35,009 bases of DNA from Oscillospiraceae bacterium (GTDB taxonomy: Bacteria > Bacillota > Clostridia > Oscillospirales > Oscillospiraceae). Positions 27,382-35,009 of this stretch are shown here, piece by piece. Made by a program: the position numbers and the translations under genes. The notes beneath the pieces are model-generated. The model searched no databases, was not told the origin of the DNA, and saw nothing but the letters and a program-made list of their open reading frames with translations. Location of the stretch: NCBI GenBank assembly GCA_015068165.1, contig SVKZ01000011.1:1-35009 (forward strand), read 5' to 3'. Numbering within the stretch: position 1 is the stretch's first letter; every line of letters begins with the position of its first letter.

Positions 27382-27494
27382 GTAACGAAATAGCCACCCC
27401 GATTTTGGACACTTGTTTTCGATTTTTTTGAAAATGCTATAATGAAGAAAATTTTTCTTCCACCTGTCCAAAAATCCCCGCTTTGTTTCGTTAC
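27382..27494. promoter_or_regulatory. two-box dyad upstream of the ECF sigma operon
   Basis: GTAACGAAA-N12-TTTTGGACA (27382-27411) and its inverted copy TGTCCAAAA-N12-TTTCGTTAC (27465-27494), same centre of symmetry at 27438. Confidence 0.6.
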
Positions 27495-27526
27495 TATGGT
27501 AAAGAGCCTATAAAAGGAGGCATTCT

Positions 27527-28045
27527 ATGCTTGTCTATCTGCAAATGATTGAAACACCCCAGCAGCAATCTGCTTTTGAGGAAATCTATCTCGCTTACCG
27601 GGCGCTGATGTTCCATGTTGCCAACAACATTCTCCAAAACGACGAGGATGCGGAGGATGCGGTACACAATGCTTTTATTGTCATCGCGGAAAATATGGAA
27701 AAAATTGAAACGCCGGTTTGTCCAAAAACAAGGGGCTATATCGTTACAATCGTTGAGAGCAAGGCCATTGATATTTACCGCAAAAAGAACCAGCATCCCC
27801 ACCTACCCCTATGCGAAGAGGTAGTAGGAATTGCCGTTGACCCCACCGCCTGCGACGGTATTGCCCGGTGTTTTGCCCGTTTGCCGGTGAAAGACCGCCA
27901 TATTCTGCTGCTAAAATATCGCTACGGCTATACGAACCGGGAACTTGCCCATCTTTTGCAGCTCTCAGAAGCAAATGCCATAAAGCGCGCCCAGCGGGCA
28001 AAGGAAAAGCTGGCGCAGCTTTGCAAAGAGGAGGGAATACGATGA
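27527..28045 (+). CDS. ECF-type RNA polymerase sigma factor
   Basis: NDEDAEDAVHNAFIVIAENMEKI, RGYIVTIVESKAIDIYRKK region 2 and YGYTNRELAHLLQLSEANAIKRAQRAKEKL region 4. Confidence 0.92.
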   Translation: MLVYLQMIETPQQQSAFEEIYLAYRALMFHVANNILQNDEDAEDAVHNAFIVIAENMEKIETPVCPKTRGYIVTIVESKAIDIYRKKNQHPHLPLCEEVVGIAVDPTACDGIARCFARLPVKDRHILLLKYRYGYTNRELAHLLQLSEANAIKRAQRAKEKLAQLCKEEGIR

Positions 28046-28755
28046 TGAATGATGAACTTATTACTTTAGCCGCCACCGAATACGAAAATGCTCTGCTTTC
28101 CGCCCTGTCGGAAACCGAGTGGGAAACCCACAACTTTTCTACCAAATTTGAGGAGAAAATGGAAAAGCTACGCAAAAATGTCCACCGCAAGAGAGACTTT
28201 GCCGCCTTGAAACGGGTCGCAATCATTGCGCTTATTTCCGCGCTCTTGGCAGGGTCTCTTGCGCTGACAAACCCCACCGTTCGCGCTTCTGTTTACGGTT
28301 GGCTCAAAACCCATTTTGAAAGTGTTTTTATCTATATTGACGGCAAACCTTCCCAAAATGTTCCCTGGGAATATGAAATCACCTGGTTCCCGGATGACTA
28401 TACTTTAGCAAGCCAAGAGCCTGCCCCGGACGGACACACCCTCGTCTATACTTGCGCGGGAAAGCCCGATATTGTGTTTACCTATTTTTATAAGAGCCAG
28501 CAAGGCTCGCAGATTATGTTTGATGAACCTGCCCTTATAAAAAATGTTACGGTCTCCGAGCTCCCGGCAGAAATTTATATTTTCGCCGACCCTGAAAAGC
28601 CGAAAGCCATCCTATGGAACACAAGATGGGCCGTTTACCAGTTCCTCATCACTGCGGATGCAGACGAGGAAACGCTGATAGAGCTTGCCGAGAGCATCGT
28701 GATGACAAAGGACAACACCCACAAAAACCCGACCCTTCCCCCAGATGCCGGGTAA
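28042..28755 (+). CDS. anti-sigma factor-like membrane protein (DUF4367-like C-terminus)
   Basis: ATGA overlap with ECF sigma stop; cytoplasmic N-terminus, single TM (VAIIALISALLAGSLAL), extracytoplasmic C-terminus with WFPDDYTL. Confidence 0.8.
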   Translation: MMNDELITLAATEYENALLSALSETEWETHNFSTKFEEKMEKLRKNVHRKRDFAALKRVAIIALISALLAGSLALTNPTVRASVYGWLKTHFESVFIYIDGKPSQNVPWEYEITWFPDDYTLASQEPAPDGHTLVYTCAGKPDIVFTYFYKSQQGSQIMFDEPALIKNVTVSELPAEIYIFADPEKPKAILWNTRWAVYQFLITADADEETLIELAESIVMTKDNTHKNPTLPPDAG

Positions 28756-28796
28756 TACGCAACTTCCCCCGGATTCTCTCGAATCCGGGGGAAAAA

Positions 28797-29000
28797 TGTA
28801 GGGGTCGTCCGGAGGTCGACCCGAAATAAACTCAGCGCTCAATGCGCCGAGTTTATTCTATACGGGAGATTGCCATATCGCCTGTGGCTCCTCGCAATGC
28901 GCAAAAGACGGGTGAGGTTTTACCTCATCCGACCTCGCTTTGCTCGGCCACCTTCCCCAAAGGGGAAGGTTTTGCGGGCGATTCGTGAATCGTCCCTACA
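28797..29000. repeat. composite intergenic palindromic repeat region
   Basis: Terminal TGTAGGGG...CCCTACA, internal AATAAACTC/GAGTTTATT hairpin and an ACCTCATCC...ACCTTCCCCAAAGGGGAAGGT unit. Confidence 0.65.
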
Positions 29001-29005
29001 ATATA

Positions 29006-29776
29006 TTACCCAAACAATTCATCCACCGAGCCAAATGAATAGCCCATACCTTTCCATTTGGTCAGCAGTTCGTCCAAAATTTCTGCGTTTGTTTTCGATG
29101 TAGAGTGGAGCAGCACCACCGCGCCGTTATGGATCCGGGGCAAAAGCTTGGAAAAGGCCTCCTCTTTTGTGGGCTGGGCGTCGTTGTTCCAATCCACATA
29201 AGCAAGGCTCCAAAATACTGTCTTATAGCCCAAATTTTGTGCGTTTTTCAGGTTTTCCAAGCTGTATGTACCCTGAGGTGGGCGGTAATATTTGGGCAGT
29301 TCCTTGCCGGTAATGTTGAAAAACAGCTGTTCCAGCTCCTGCAATTCCTCCGCAAAGGCCGCCGGGTCGGCGATTTTCTCCATATTATAATGGTGCATCG
29401 TGTGATTGCCCACAATATGTCCCTCATTTACCATCCGCCGCACAAGGTCAGGATTGCGCTCCATATAGTTGCCAACTAAGAAAAAGGCCGCAGGCACATT
29501 GTGCTTTTTGAGAATGTCCAAAATTTTTTCTGTACAGCCGTTTTCATAGCCTGCATCAAAGGTCAAATATATCTTCTTTTGACTGGTATCTCCCAAAAAT
29601 ACCGTATCGTATTTTTGAAGCTGTGCCACCCCGGCAGACCCTTCCGGGGGCTCTCCCTCGGTGTGGAAGCGCAAGCCCCAACTCCCTGCGGGCACAGATC
29701 TGCCAAAAAATGTGGCAACAACCCCTATCAGGCAAAACGCCCCTATAGCAATCAGTGTCAGTTTTTTCCTTTTCAT
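29006..29776 (-). CDS. pdaA: polysaccharide deacetylase, PdaA-like (spore cortex muramic delta-lactam)
   Basis: KKIYLTFDAGYENGCTEKILDILKKHNVPAAFFLVGNY, GNHTMHHYNM, RPPQGTYS motifs. Confidence 0.88.
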   Translation of the reverse strand: MKRKKLTLIAIGAFCLIGVVATFFGRSVPAGSWGLRFHTEGEPPEGSAGVAQLQKYDTVFLGDTSQKKIYLTFDAGYENGCTEKILDILKKHNVPAAFFLVGNYMERNPDLVRRMVNEGHIVGNHTMHHYNMEKIADPAAFAEELQELEQLFFNITGKELPKYYRPPQGTYSLENLKNAQNLGYKTVFWSLAYVDWNNDAQPTKEEAFSKLLPRIHNGAVVLLHSTSKTNAEILDELLTKWKGMGYSFGSVDELFG

Positions 29777-29886
29777 ACCATCCCTCCTAAGGACAATCTA
29801 TGGCTTTTCGTAGAAAAATATGCCTATGTGTGCACTTTGCACACATTTGTCCTTGTAATAAAATCACTCTTTGTCCGAAAAAACTA

Positions 29887-29915
29887 TTGCAATCGTTTTT
29901 TGCATTTGTTAAAAT
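29887..29915 (+). promoter_or_regulatory. sigmaA promoter of gdhA
   Basis: TTGCAA - 17 bp - TAAAAT. Confidence 0.65.
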
Positions 29916-29946
29916 AGGAACAGTTTTTTATTAGGAGGCATCCACT

Positions 29947-31284
29947 ATGGGTTATATTGATGAAGTCTTGGAGCTGGTCGCCAAGCAAAATCCCGACCAG
30001 AAAGAATTTCAGCAGGCGGTGAAAGAGGTTTTGCAATCTCTGCGCCCTGTAATTGAAGAGAACGAGGAGAGCTACCGTCGGGAAGCTCTGCTGGAGAAAA
30101 TGGTTACGCCCGAGCGTATTATTATGTTCCGTGTTCCCTGGCTGGACGATAATGGCAATATGCAGATTAACACCGGCTACCGCGTCCAGTTTAACGGTGC
30201 TATCGGCCCCTATAAGGGCGGTCTGCGTTTCCACCCCTCTGTAAATTTGAGCATTATGAAGTTCCTGTCCTTCGAGCAATGCTTCAAGAACTCCCTCACC
30301 GGTCTGCCCATGGGCGGTGCTAAGGGCGGCTCTGACTTTGACCCCAAAGGCAAGTCCGACCGGGAAATCCTCCGTTTCTGCCAGAGCTTTATGACCGAGC
30401 TTGTGAAATACATCGGACCGGATACCGACGTCCCCGCCGGTGATATCGGCGTAGGCGCAAGAGAGATTGGCTATATGTACGGCCAGTACCGCCGGATCCG
30501 CGGTGCATACGAAGGTGGCGCACTCACCGGCAAAGGTCTGACCTACGGTGGCTCTCTGGGTCGTACACAAGCCACCGGTTACGGTCTTCTGTACTTGACA
30601 AAGGAGCTTTTGAAGGCCAACGGTCAGGACATTGCCGGTAAGACCGTAGCTGTCTCCGGTGCAGGCAATGTTGCTATTTATGCCATCGAGAAGGCCACCA
30701 CAATGGGCGCAAAGGTTGTTACCTGCTCCGACTCCACCGGCTGGATTTATGACCCCGAGGGCATTGATGTGGAACTGCTGAAGGACGTTAAGGAAGTTCG
30801 CCGGGTCCGCCTGGATGCTTACGCCGCCGCACGGCCCAGCGCCCAGTATAAAGAAGGTCGGGGTGTGTGGTCCGTCAAGTGCGACGTTGCTCTGCCCTGC
30901 TCTACCCAGAACGAGCTTCTGCTGGACGATGCCAAGATGCTGGTAGCCAACGGCTGCATCGCCGTCTGTGAAGGCGCAAATATGCCCACCACATTGGATG
31001 CTACCCACTACCTGCAGGAAAACGGCGTTCTCTTCTGCCCCGGCAAGGCTGCCAACGCCGGCGGAGTTGCCTGTTCCGGTCTGGAAATGAGCCAGAACTC
31101 CCAGCGCCTGAACTGGAGTGTGGAAGAGGTAGACGAAAAGCTACAGACCATTATGGTCAACATATTCAAAAACCTGGACCAGGCCGCCAAGGACTACGGT
31201 ATGGCAGGCAACTATGTTGCCGGTGCTAATATCGCTGGCTTTAAAAAGCTGGCAGAGGCCATGATCGCCCAGGCTTCTTTCTAA
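29947..31284 (+). CDS. gdhA: NADP-specific glutamate dehydrogenase
   Basis: GPYKGGLRFHPSVNLSIMKFLSFEQCFKNSLTGLPMGGAKGGSDFDPKGKSD; 445 aa. Confidence 0.97.
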   Translation: MGYIDEVLELVAKQNPDQKEFQQAVKEVLQSLRPVIEENEESYRREALLEKMVTPERIIMFRVPWLDDNGNMQINTGYRVQFNGAIGPYKGGLRFHPSVNLSIMKFLSFEQCFKNSLTGLPMGGAKGGSDFDPKGKSDREILRFCQSFMTELVKYIGPDTDVPAGDIGVGAREIGYMYGQYRRIRGAYEGGALTGKGLTYGGSLGRTQATGYGLLYLTKELLKANGQDIAGKTVAVSGAGNVAIYAIEKATTMGAKVVTCSDSTGWIYDPEGIDVELLKDVKEVRRVRLDAYAAARPSAQYKEGRGVWSVKCDVALPCSTQNELLLDDAKMLVANGCIAVCEGANMPTTLDATHYLQENGVLFCPGKAANAGGVACSGLEMSQNSQRLNWSVEEVDEKLQTIMVNIFKNLDQAAKDYGMAGNYVAGANIAGFKKLAEAMIAQASF

Positions 31285-31287
31285 AAC

Positions 31288-31460
31288 GATGTTTGCCCTT
31301 GCGGGCAAGGGATGGCGGCTTCGCCTTGTGATGTTCACTTTGTGCGTGATGTTGTGCCTTCGGCACAGTGGGCAAACATCACATTACTTCAAGCCTTGGC
31401 GAGCAACATCATTATGAGCGAAGCGAATAACATCACTTTTGCGACAGCAAATACATCATA
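31288..31460. repeat. array of short TGATGTT-linked hairpins, two orientations
   Basis: GATGTTTGCCCTTGCGGGCAA, GATGGCGGCTTCGCC, GATGTTCACTTTGTGC, GATGTTGTGCCTTCGGCAC then inverted AACATCA-ended units. Confidence 0.65.
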
Positions 31461-31467
31461 AGCAGAA

Positions 31468-31511
31468 AAAGAGCAAACATACAAGATTTTTGTCTTGCGT
31501 GTTTGCTCTTT
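31468..31511. terminator. hairpin terminator-like structure
   Basis: AAAGAGCAAACA-TACAAGA-TTTTTG-TCTTGCG-TGTTTGCTCTTT. Confidence 0.7.
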
Positions 31512-31636
31512 CTGTCGTTATAAGGGTTTGGGCTTAGCCTATAAAGCAGTTTATCCTTCAAATGCGATGCTCGCACTTAGTGAAATTTTCAAATTCTCCG
31601 CTAAGAACACAAGCCGTTATCGGGTATCCTTTTTTT

Positions 31637-33541
31637 CTATTCTTCCCTTAGTCGTATACAAACCACCGTGGCATCGTCGTCGCCCTGATTTGTGCCGCAG
31701 TCTACAAGGCAACGGGCAAGTATATCCTCCGGCGCACCGGCCTTTTCCCGGCAGATCCGAATGGCCGCTTCTTCTCCCACTCCATCGCTGACCAGAAGCA
31801 GAAGCTCTCCGCACCCTAAATTCACCCGCCGGGCAGGCGCTTGCCAACCGGAGGCAGACAATCCCGGCGGCGGCGTGGGAACGCCGATTTTTTCAACCGT
31901 TCCGTCTGTGATCAGATAGGAGGGTGCAGCGCCCCATTTGTAAAGACTTACAATGCCGGTATCCAGCCGTAGCTCTACCAGATCTACCGTCAATATCCCC
32001 GCTCTGTCCCGGAGGGCGCAAATGCTGTTTAGACTTCCCAGGGCGTGTTCCGTCGGGTAGCCCGCCAAAAGCAACTGCCGCAAAAGATCACAGCCCGTCC
32101 TTGCTTCCTGCGCCGCTTCCGGACCACTGCCCATTCCGTCGCAGAGAATCACATAGTATTTTCCCCCGGTGCCCATAAAGCGCAGACAACGGTCGCCGTT
32201 TTCTACCGCAGGTCGATTACAGTACACCCTTGTCTCTGCGTGGAAATTATTTTCTATGCAGTCTATCTTGTGGGTCAGGGAATCCGAAAGCTCCTGTAAA
32301 TATCCCGACAAAAATCCGTATTGCTGTACCACCGCCGCCCGGTACTCCCGCTGCCGCTGTCGGTCTGCCGCAATGGTTCTGAACTGTTCCTGGCTTTTGT
32401 GAAGCTGCGCCAAAAGCCGGCCGCTTTTCTTACAAATAACAGGCAGCTCCTCCGCATTTTGAAGGGGCTGGTGTAAAAGCGTTCCCGGCATCTGTGCGAC
32501 CCGATTTACATCTTTGCAATTTTTCCGGCAGGTACAGCTGTTGCAAGCCCCTTCCACCGCCCGCTGAATTAGCAAATCCGTATCTATGGGAATTTCCGGA
32601 ATACCGCTTAATAACTGCCTGGTTTGGGTCAACACCCCCGCCGCCAACTCCAAGCGCACTTGGGCAAGGCCGATTTCTCCTCTTTTGTGGGTCTTTGGGG
32701 CTTGGGTTGGTAGATAGACACCCGCCATAGCCCCTAAAAACAAACCGGGAACCGGCGAAAGATCCCAAACGCCGCATATATACATTACGATACTGCTGAC
32801 ACTTACCACGCCAAATCCGCCCAGCCATAGGGGCTGTCGGGGCAAAAACCGTATAAGGTAAGAAAGACATACAATCGCCGTCATCGGCAACGGCGTAATC
32901 CCTGCCAAATCCAAGGCAAGGCCGCTGAGCGCCGCCGCCGGGAATGCCCCCCGTACCACCAGCGCACCGGCGGCGATATAGCCGAGTCCAATATAAGGTA
33001 GCGGCAAGATCTGCGCCAATGCCAGTACCGCAAATCCGCAGGCAAACCAGTCAAAAAGAGGATTTCTCTCCCGTAGCACCCGAAACGACACGCCACAGGA
33101 AGATAGTGCCATCAGTATTCGCAAAAGATAGAGCGCCACCGGGGTTTTATCTCCGGATAACGCCTGAAATAACACGCCCCATAACGCCACCGTCAGCGCC
33201 GCCGCCATGGGAAGCAAGAGGGGGGCTTCCCTGCATATCTGCCTGTCTCCCAGCACAGCAGACAGTAGCAGTGCCGATGCACACCAAGCCACCGGCTGTA
33301 TTCCGCCGCCCCAAAAGAAATAATAACCCAAAGCACCACCAACTGCCGCCGCAACCCCATTTGCCCCGGTGCAGGCGCAGATAAAGCCCATTGCCAGCGG
33401 CAAAAAACCGTTTCCCAGACTGGCGGCACACAGGCAAAATCCTGATAAAAAGTACCCGCACCTTTCCAAAATTGCCGGGAACGGCGGCTGTGTCCAAATG
33501 CGACGTAATGCGCTTTTTTCTTGCCTCTTAAATTCCATCAT
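31637..33541 (-). CDS. spoIIE: stage II sporulation protein E (PP2C-type phosphatase)
   Basis: Polytopic N-terminus then CDGMGSGPEAAQEARTGCDLLRQLL and ILTVDLVELRLDTGIVSLYKWGAAPSYL, ending GDDDATVVCIRL; about 634 aa from the ATG at 33541. Confidence 0.92.
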   Translation of the reverse strand: MMEFKRQEKSALRRIWTQPPFPAILERCGYFLSGFCLCAASLGNGFLPLAMGFICACTGANGVAAAVGGALGYYFFWGGGIQPVAWCASALLLSAVLGDRQICREAPLLLPMAAALTVALWGVLFQALSGDKTPVALYLLRILMALSSCGVSFRVLRERNPLFDWFACGFAVLALAQILPLPYIGLGYIAAGALVVRGAFPAAALSGLALDLAGITPLPMTAIVCLSYLIRFLPRQPLWLGGFGVVSVSSIVMYICGVWDLSPVPGLFLGAMAGVYLPTQAPKTHKRGEIGLAQVRLELAAGVLTQTRQLLSGIPEIPIDTDLLIQRAVEGACNSCTCRKNCKDVNRVAQMPGTLLHQPLQNAEELPVICKKSGRLLAQLHKSQEQFRTIAADRQRQREYRAAVVQQYGFLSGYLQELSDSLTHKIDCIENNFHAETRVYCNRPAVENGDRCLRFMGTGGKYYVILCDGMGSGPEAAQEARTGCDLLRQLLLAGYPTEHALGSLNSICALRDRAGILTVDLVELRLDTGIVSLYKWGAAPSYLITDGTVEKIGVPTPPPGLSASGWQAPARRVNLGCGELLLLVSDGVGEEAAIRICREKAGAPEDILARCLVDCGTNQGDDDATVVCIRLREE

Positions 33542-33626
33542 ATGTACCACACCCTTTCTTTGATACCTGCATCCTATCACGCAAAAGAAAAAATATTTGT
33601 CGTTTGGGTGTAGGGCAGAAAGATTC

Positions 33627-33655
33627 TTGCATTGGATGACAGAAAGATGTATAAT
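33627..33655 (+). promoter_or_regulatory. sigmaA promoter of the CYTH gene
   Basis: TTGCAT - 17 bp - TATAAT. Confidence 0.7.
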
Positions 33656-33677
33656 GAGCAAAAACGGAGGTGGGGTT

Positions 33678-34262
33678 ATGGGTCTGGAATATGAGAAGAA
33701 ATACCGGGCAGATTTTGAAAGTCTTGCTTTGATCAATGCCTCCCTTGCAGAGCCTTCCTTTCTTCTTGAGATGGAAACCACCTATTATGACACACCGGAT
33801 TTAGTTTTGTCCGGGCAAAAAATAACCCTGCGCCGCCGTTTTGAAAACGGAAAGGCCGTCTGCACCTTAAAAACCCCCACCAATACTGCCGCCCGGGGCG
33901 AATTTCAGGTGGAAAAAGCAGATATTGCCGAGGCTATTCCTATTTTATGTAAACTTAGTGGCTTTGAAGAACTGCAAACCCTCACCGCTTGCGGTGTGAT
34001 ACCGGTTTGCGGGGCAAAATTTACCCGTACCGCCCGGAAAGTCTCCTTTGGAAACAGCACCTTAGAGGTTGCTTTGGATCGGGGTGTGCTGACAGGGGGC
34101 GAAAAAGAGCTTCCCCTGTACGAAGTAGAGGTGGAGCTTTTGTCCGGCGACCGGGCAGATGCAGACCTTTACGGTAAGCTCTTAGCCGCAAAATTCTCCC
34201 TCTCAGAAGAAAAACACAGCAAATTCCGCCGGGCGCTTGCGCTGGCAAAAGGAGAAATCTGA
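33678..34262 (+). CDS. CYTH domain protein (inorganic triphosphatase-like)
   Basis: MGLEYEKKYRAD N-terminus, TLRRRFENGKAVCTLKTP, EVEVELLSGD, SKFRRAL. Confidence 0.87.
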   Translation: MGLEYEKKYRADFESLALINASLAEPSFLLEMETTYYDTPDLVLSGQKITLRRRFENGKAVCTLKTPTNTAARGEFQVEKADIAEAIPILCKLSGFEELQTLTACGVIPVCGAKFTRTARKVSFGNSTLEVALDRGVLTGGEKELPLYEVEVELLSGDRADADLYGKLLAAKFSLSEEKHSKFRRALALAKGEI

Positions 34263-34960
34263 TGGCTTTAGACGCATTATTTGAAAAATATGACCGCCTG
34301 TTCCTGTTTGACACAGAAACCACAGGCCTATCCTTCCAGCGGGATGAGATTATTGAATTTGCCGCCATCGTTGTAGAAAAGCAAGGCGGAAAAGTCGTTG
34401 TTACCGAGGAATATGACGAGCTGATTTCTCTCTCCCCCGGAAACACCATCCCCCTGAAAATTCAGCAGCTTACTGGCATAACAAACGAAGATGTACAGGA
34501 AAAAGGCATCTCCAAAGAGCGTGTTTGCAACGATATTGCCCGAATGGTCTCCGGCAACACCTTGCTTCTGGCTTATAACGCCCATTTTGACCTGAGTTTT
34601 CTTTTTTATCTGCTTCTTCGCAACGGCGATCCTGCCATTTTGAAGGGAAAAGATAAGCTGGATCTGCTGACCGTCTATAAAGACCGCCGCAATTATCCCC
34701 ACAAGCTGTGCAACGCCATTGACGCTTACGGTCTCACCGGTAAAGTTGTCAACTCCCACCGGGCAGTGGACGATGTGCTGGCAACTTTAGAAGTAATGAA
34801 AAAAATGGAAGCCGAGCGTCCTGACTTTTTGTGCTATGTAAACTTATTTGGTTACCATCCTACCTACGGTCTTGGCAGCAAACCCATCGGCTCTGTAACC
34901 TATAAACCCCAACCCACACCGGCCTATTCCCCACTTTATAAACAACAGGAGGACTTATGA
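34262..34960 (+). CDS. DnaQ-like 3'-5' exonuclease
   Basis: FLFDTETTGLSFQRDEIIEFAAI (ExoI), AYNAHFDLSFL (ExoII), HRAVDDVLATLEVM (ExoIII). Confidence 0.9.
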   Translation: MALDALFEKYDRLFLFDTETTGLSFQRDEIIEFAAIVVEKQGGKVVVTEEYDELISLSPGNTIPLKIQQLTGITNEDVQEKGISKERVCNDIARMVSGNTLLLAYNAHFDLSFLFYLLLRNGDPAILKGKDKLDLLTVYKDRRNYPHKLCNAIDAYGLTGKVVNSHRAVDDVLATLEVMKKMEAERPDFLCYVNLFGYHPTYGLGSKPIGSVTYKPQPTPAYSPLYKQQEDL

Positions 34961-35009
34961 TAAACGAAAATGCCTATACTTTAGGAACGAAACGTTCCTG
35001 CATTCGGGA
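34957..35009 (+). CDS. partial ORF, probable PLP-dependent aminotransferase N-terminus
   Basis: ATGA overlap with the exonuclease, AGGAGG RBS; MINENAYTLGTKRSCIR resembles the start of class I/II aminotransferases; truncated by window edge. Confidence 0.5.
   Translation, partial: MINENAYTLGTKRSCIR

Noticed and set aside
28764-28793. Terminator for the ECF/anti-sigma operon
   Set aside because: Strong hairpin, but it is followed by AAAAATG rather than a T-run on plus and has no T-run on minus in the expected place; treated as a palindromic repeat.
29884-31008. 374-aa minus-strand ORF opposite gdhA
   Set aside because: Shadow ORF; gdhA motifs on plus are unambiguous.
31288-31460. CRISPR array
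   Set aside because: Repeats are short hairpins in both orientations with no constant 23-40 bp repeat or unique spacers, and there are no cas genes.

Overview
Chromosomal window from a spore-forming, anaerobic Clostridia-type Firmicute (inferred from sigG, spoIIE, pdaA, ylmC/ymxH and CODH/ACS genes). It is mostly a housekeeping backbone: tRNAs, HAD, RluA-type pseudouridine synthase, lspA, PTS IIC, CapA, gluQRS, DnaJ, YihY, fakA-like, Asp23, gpmI, recG, rpsT, sigG, ylmC, rpsB-tsf, an ECF sigma/anti-sigma pair, pdaA, gdhA, spoIIE, CYTH and a DnaQ-like exonuclease. The main accessory features are (i) a compact cooS-cooC-acsB operon (CO dehydrogenase / maturation ATPase / acetyl-CoA synthase) with no corrinoid protein or methyltransferase genes alongside, and (ii) a small prophage remnant next to it (DUF4417 protein, MGGRGASSG-type protein, a tRNA-like element and a CAT-anticodon tRNA). 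The best candidates for a second look are an origin-like intergenic region (three DnaA-box-like 9-mers, a Spo0A-box match, an AT-rich tract and divergent gene orientation), an exactly symmetric two-box dyad in front of the ECF sigma operon, a tRNA-like structure overlapping a phage gene stop codon, an internally deleted nucleotidyltransferase gene, and several intergenic palindromic repeat families. I found no clear new defence system and no CRISPR array. All calls come from reading the sequence and recalled family knowledge; no searches were run.
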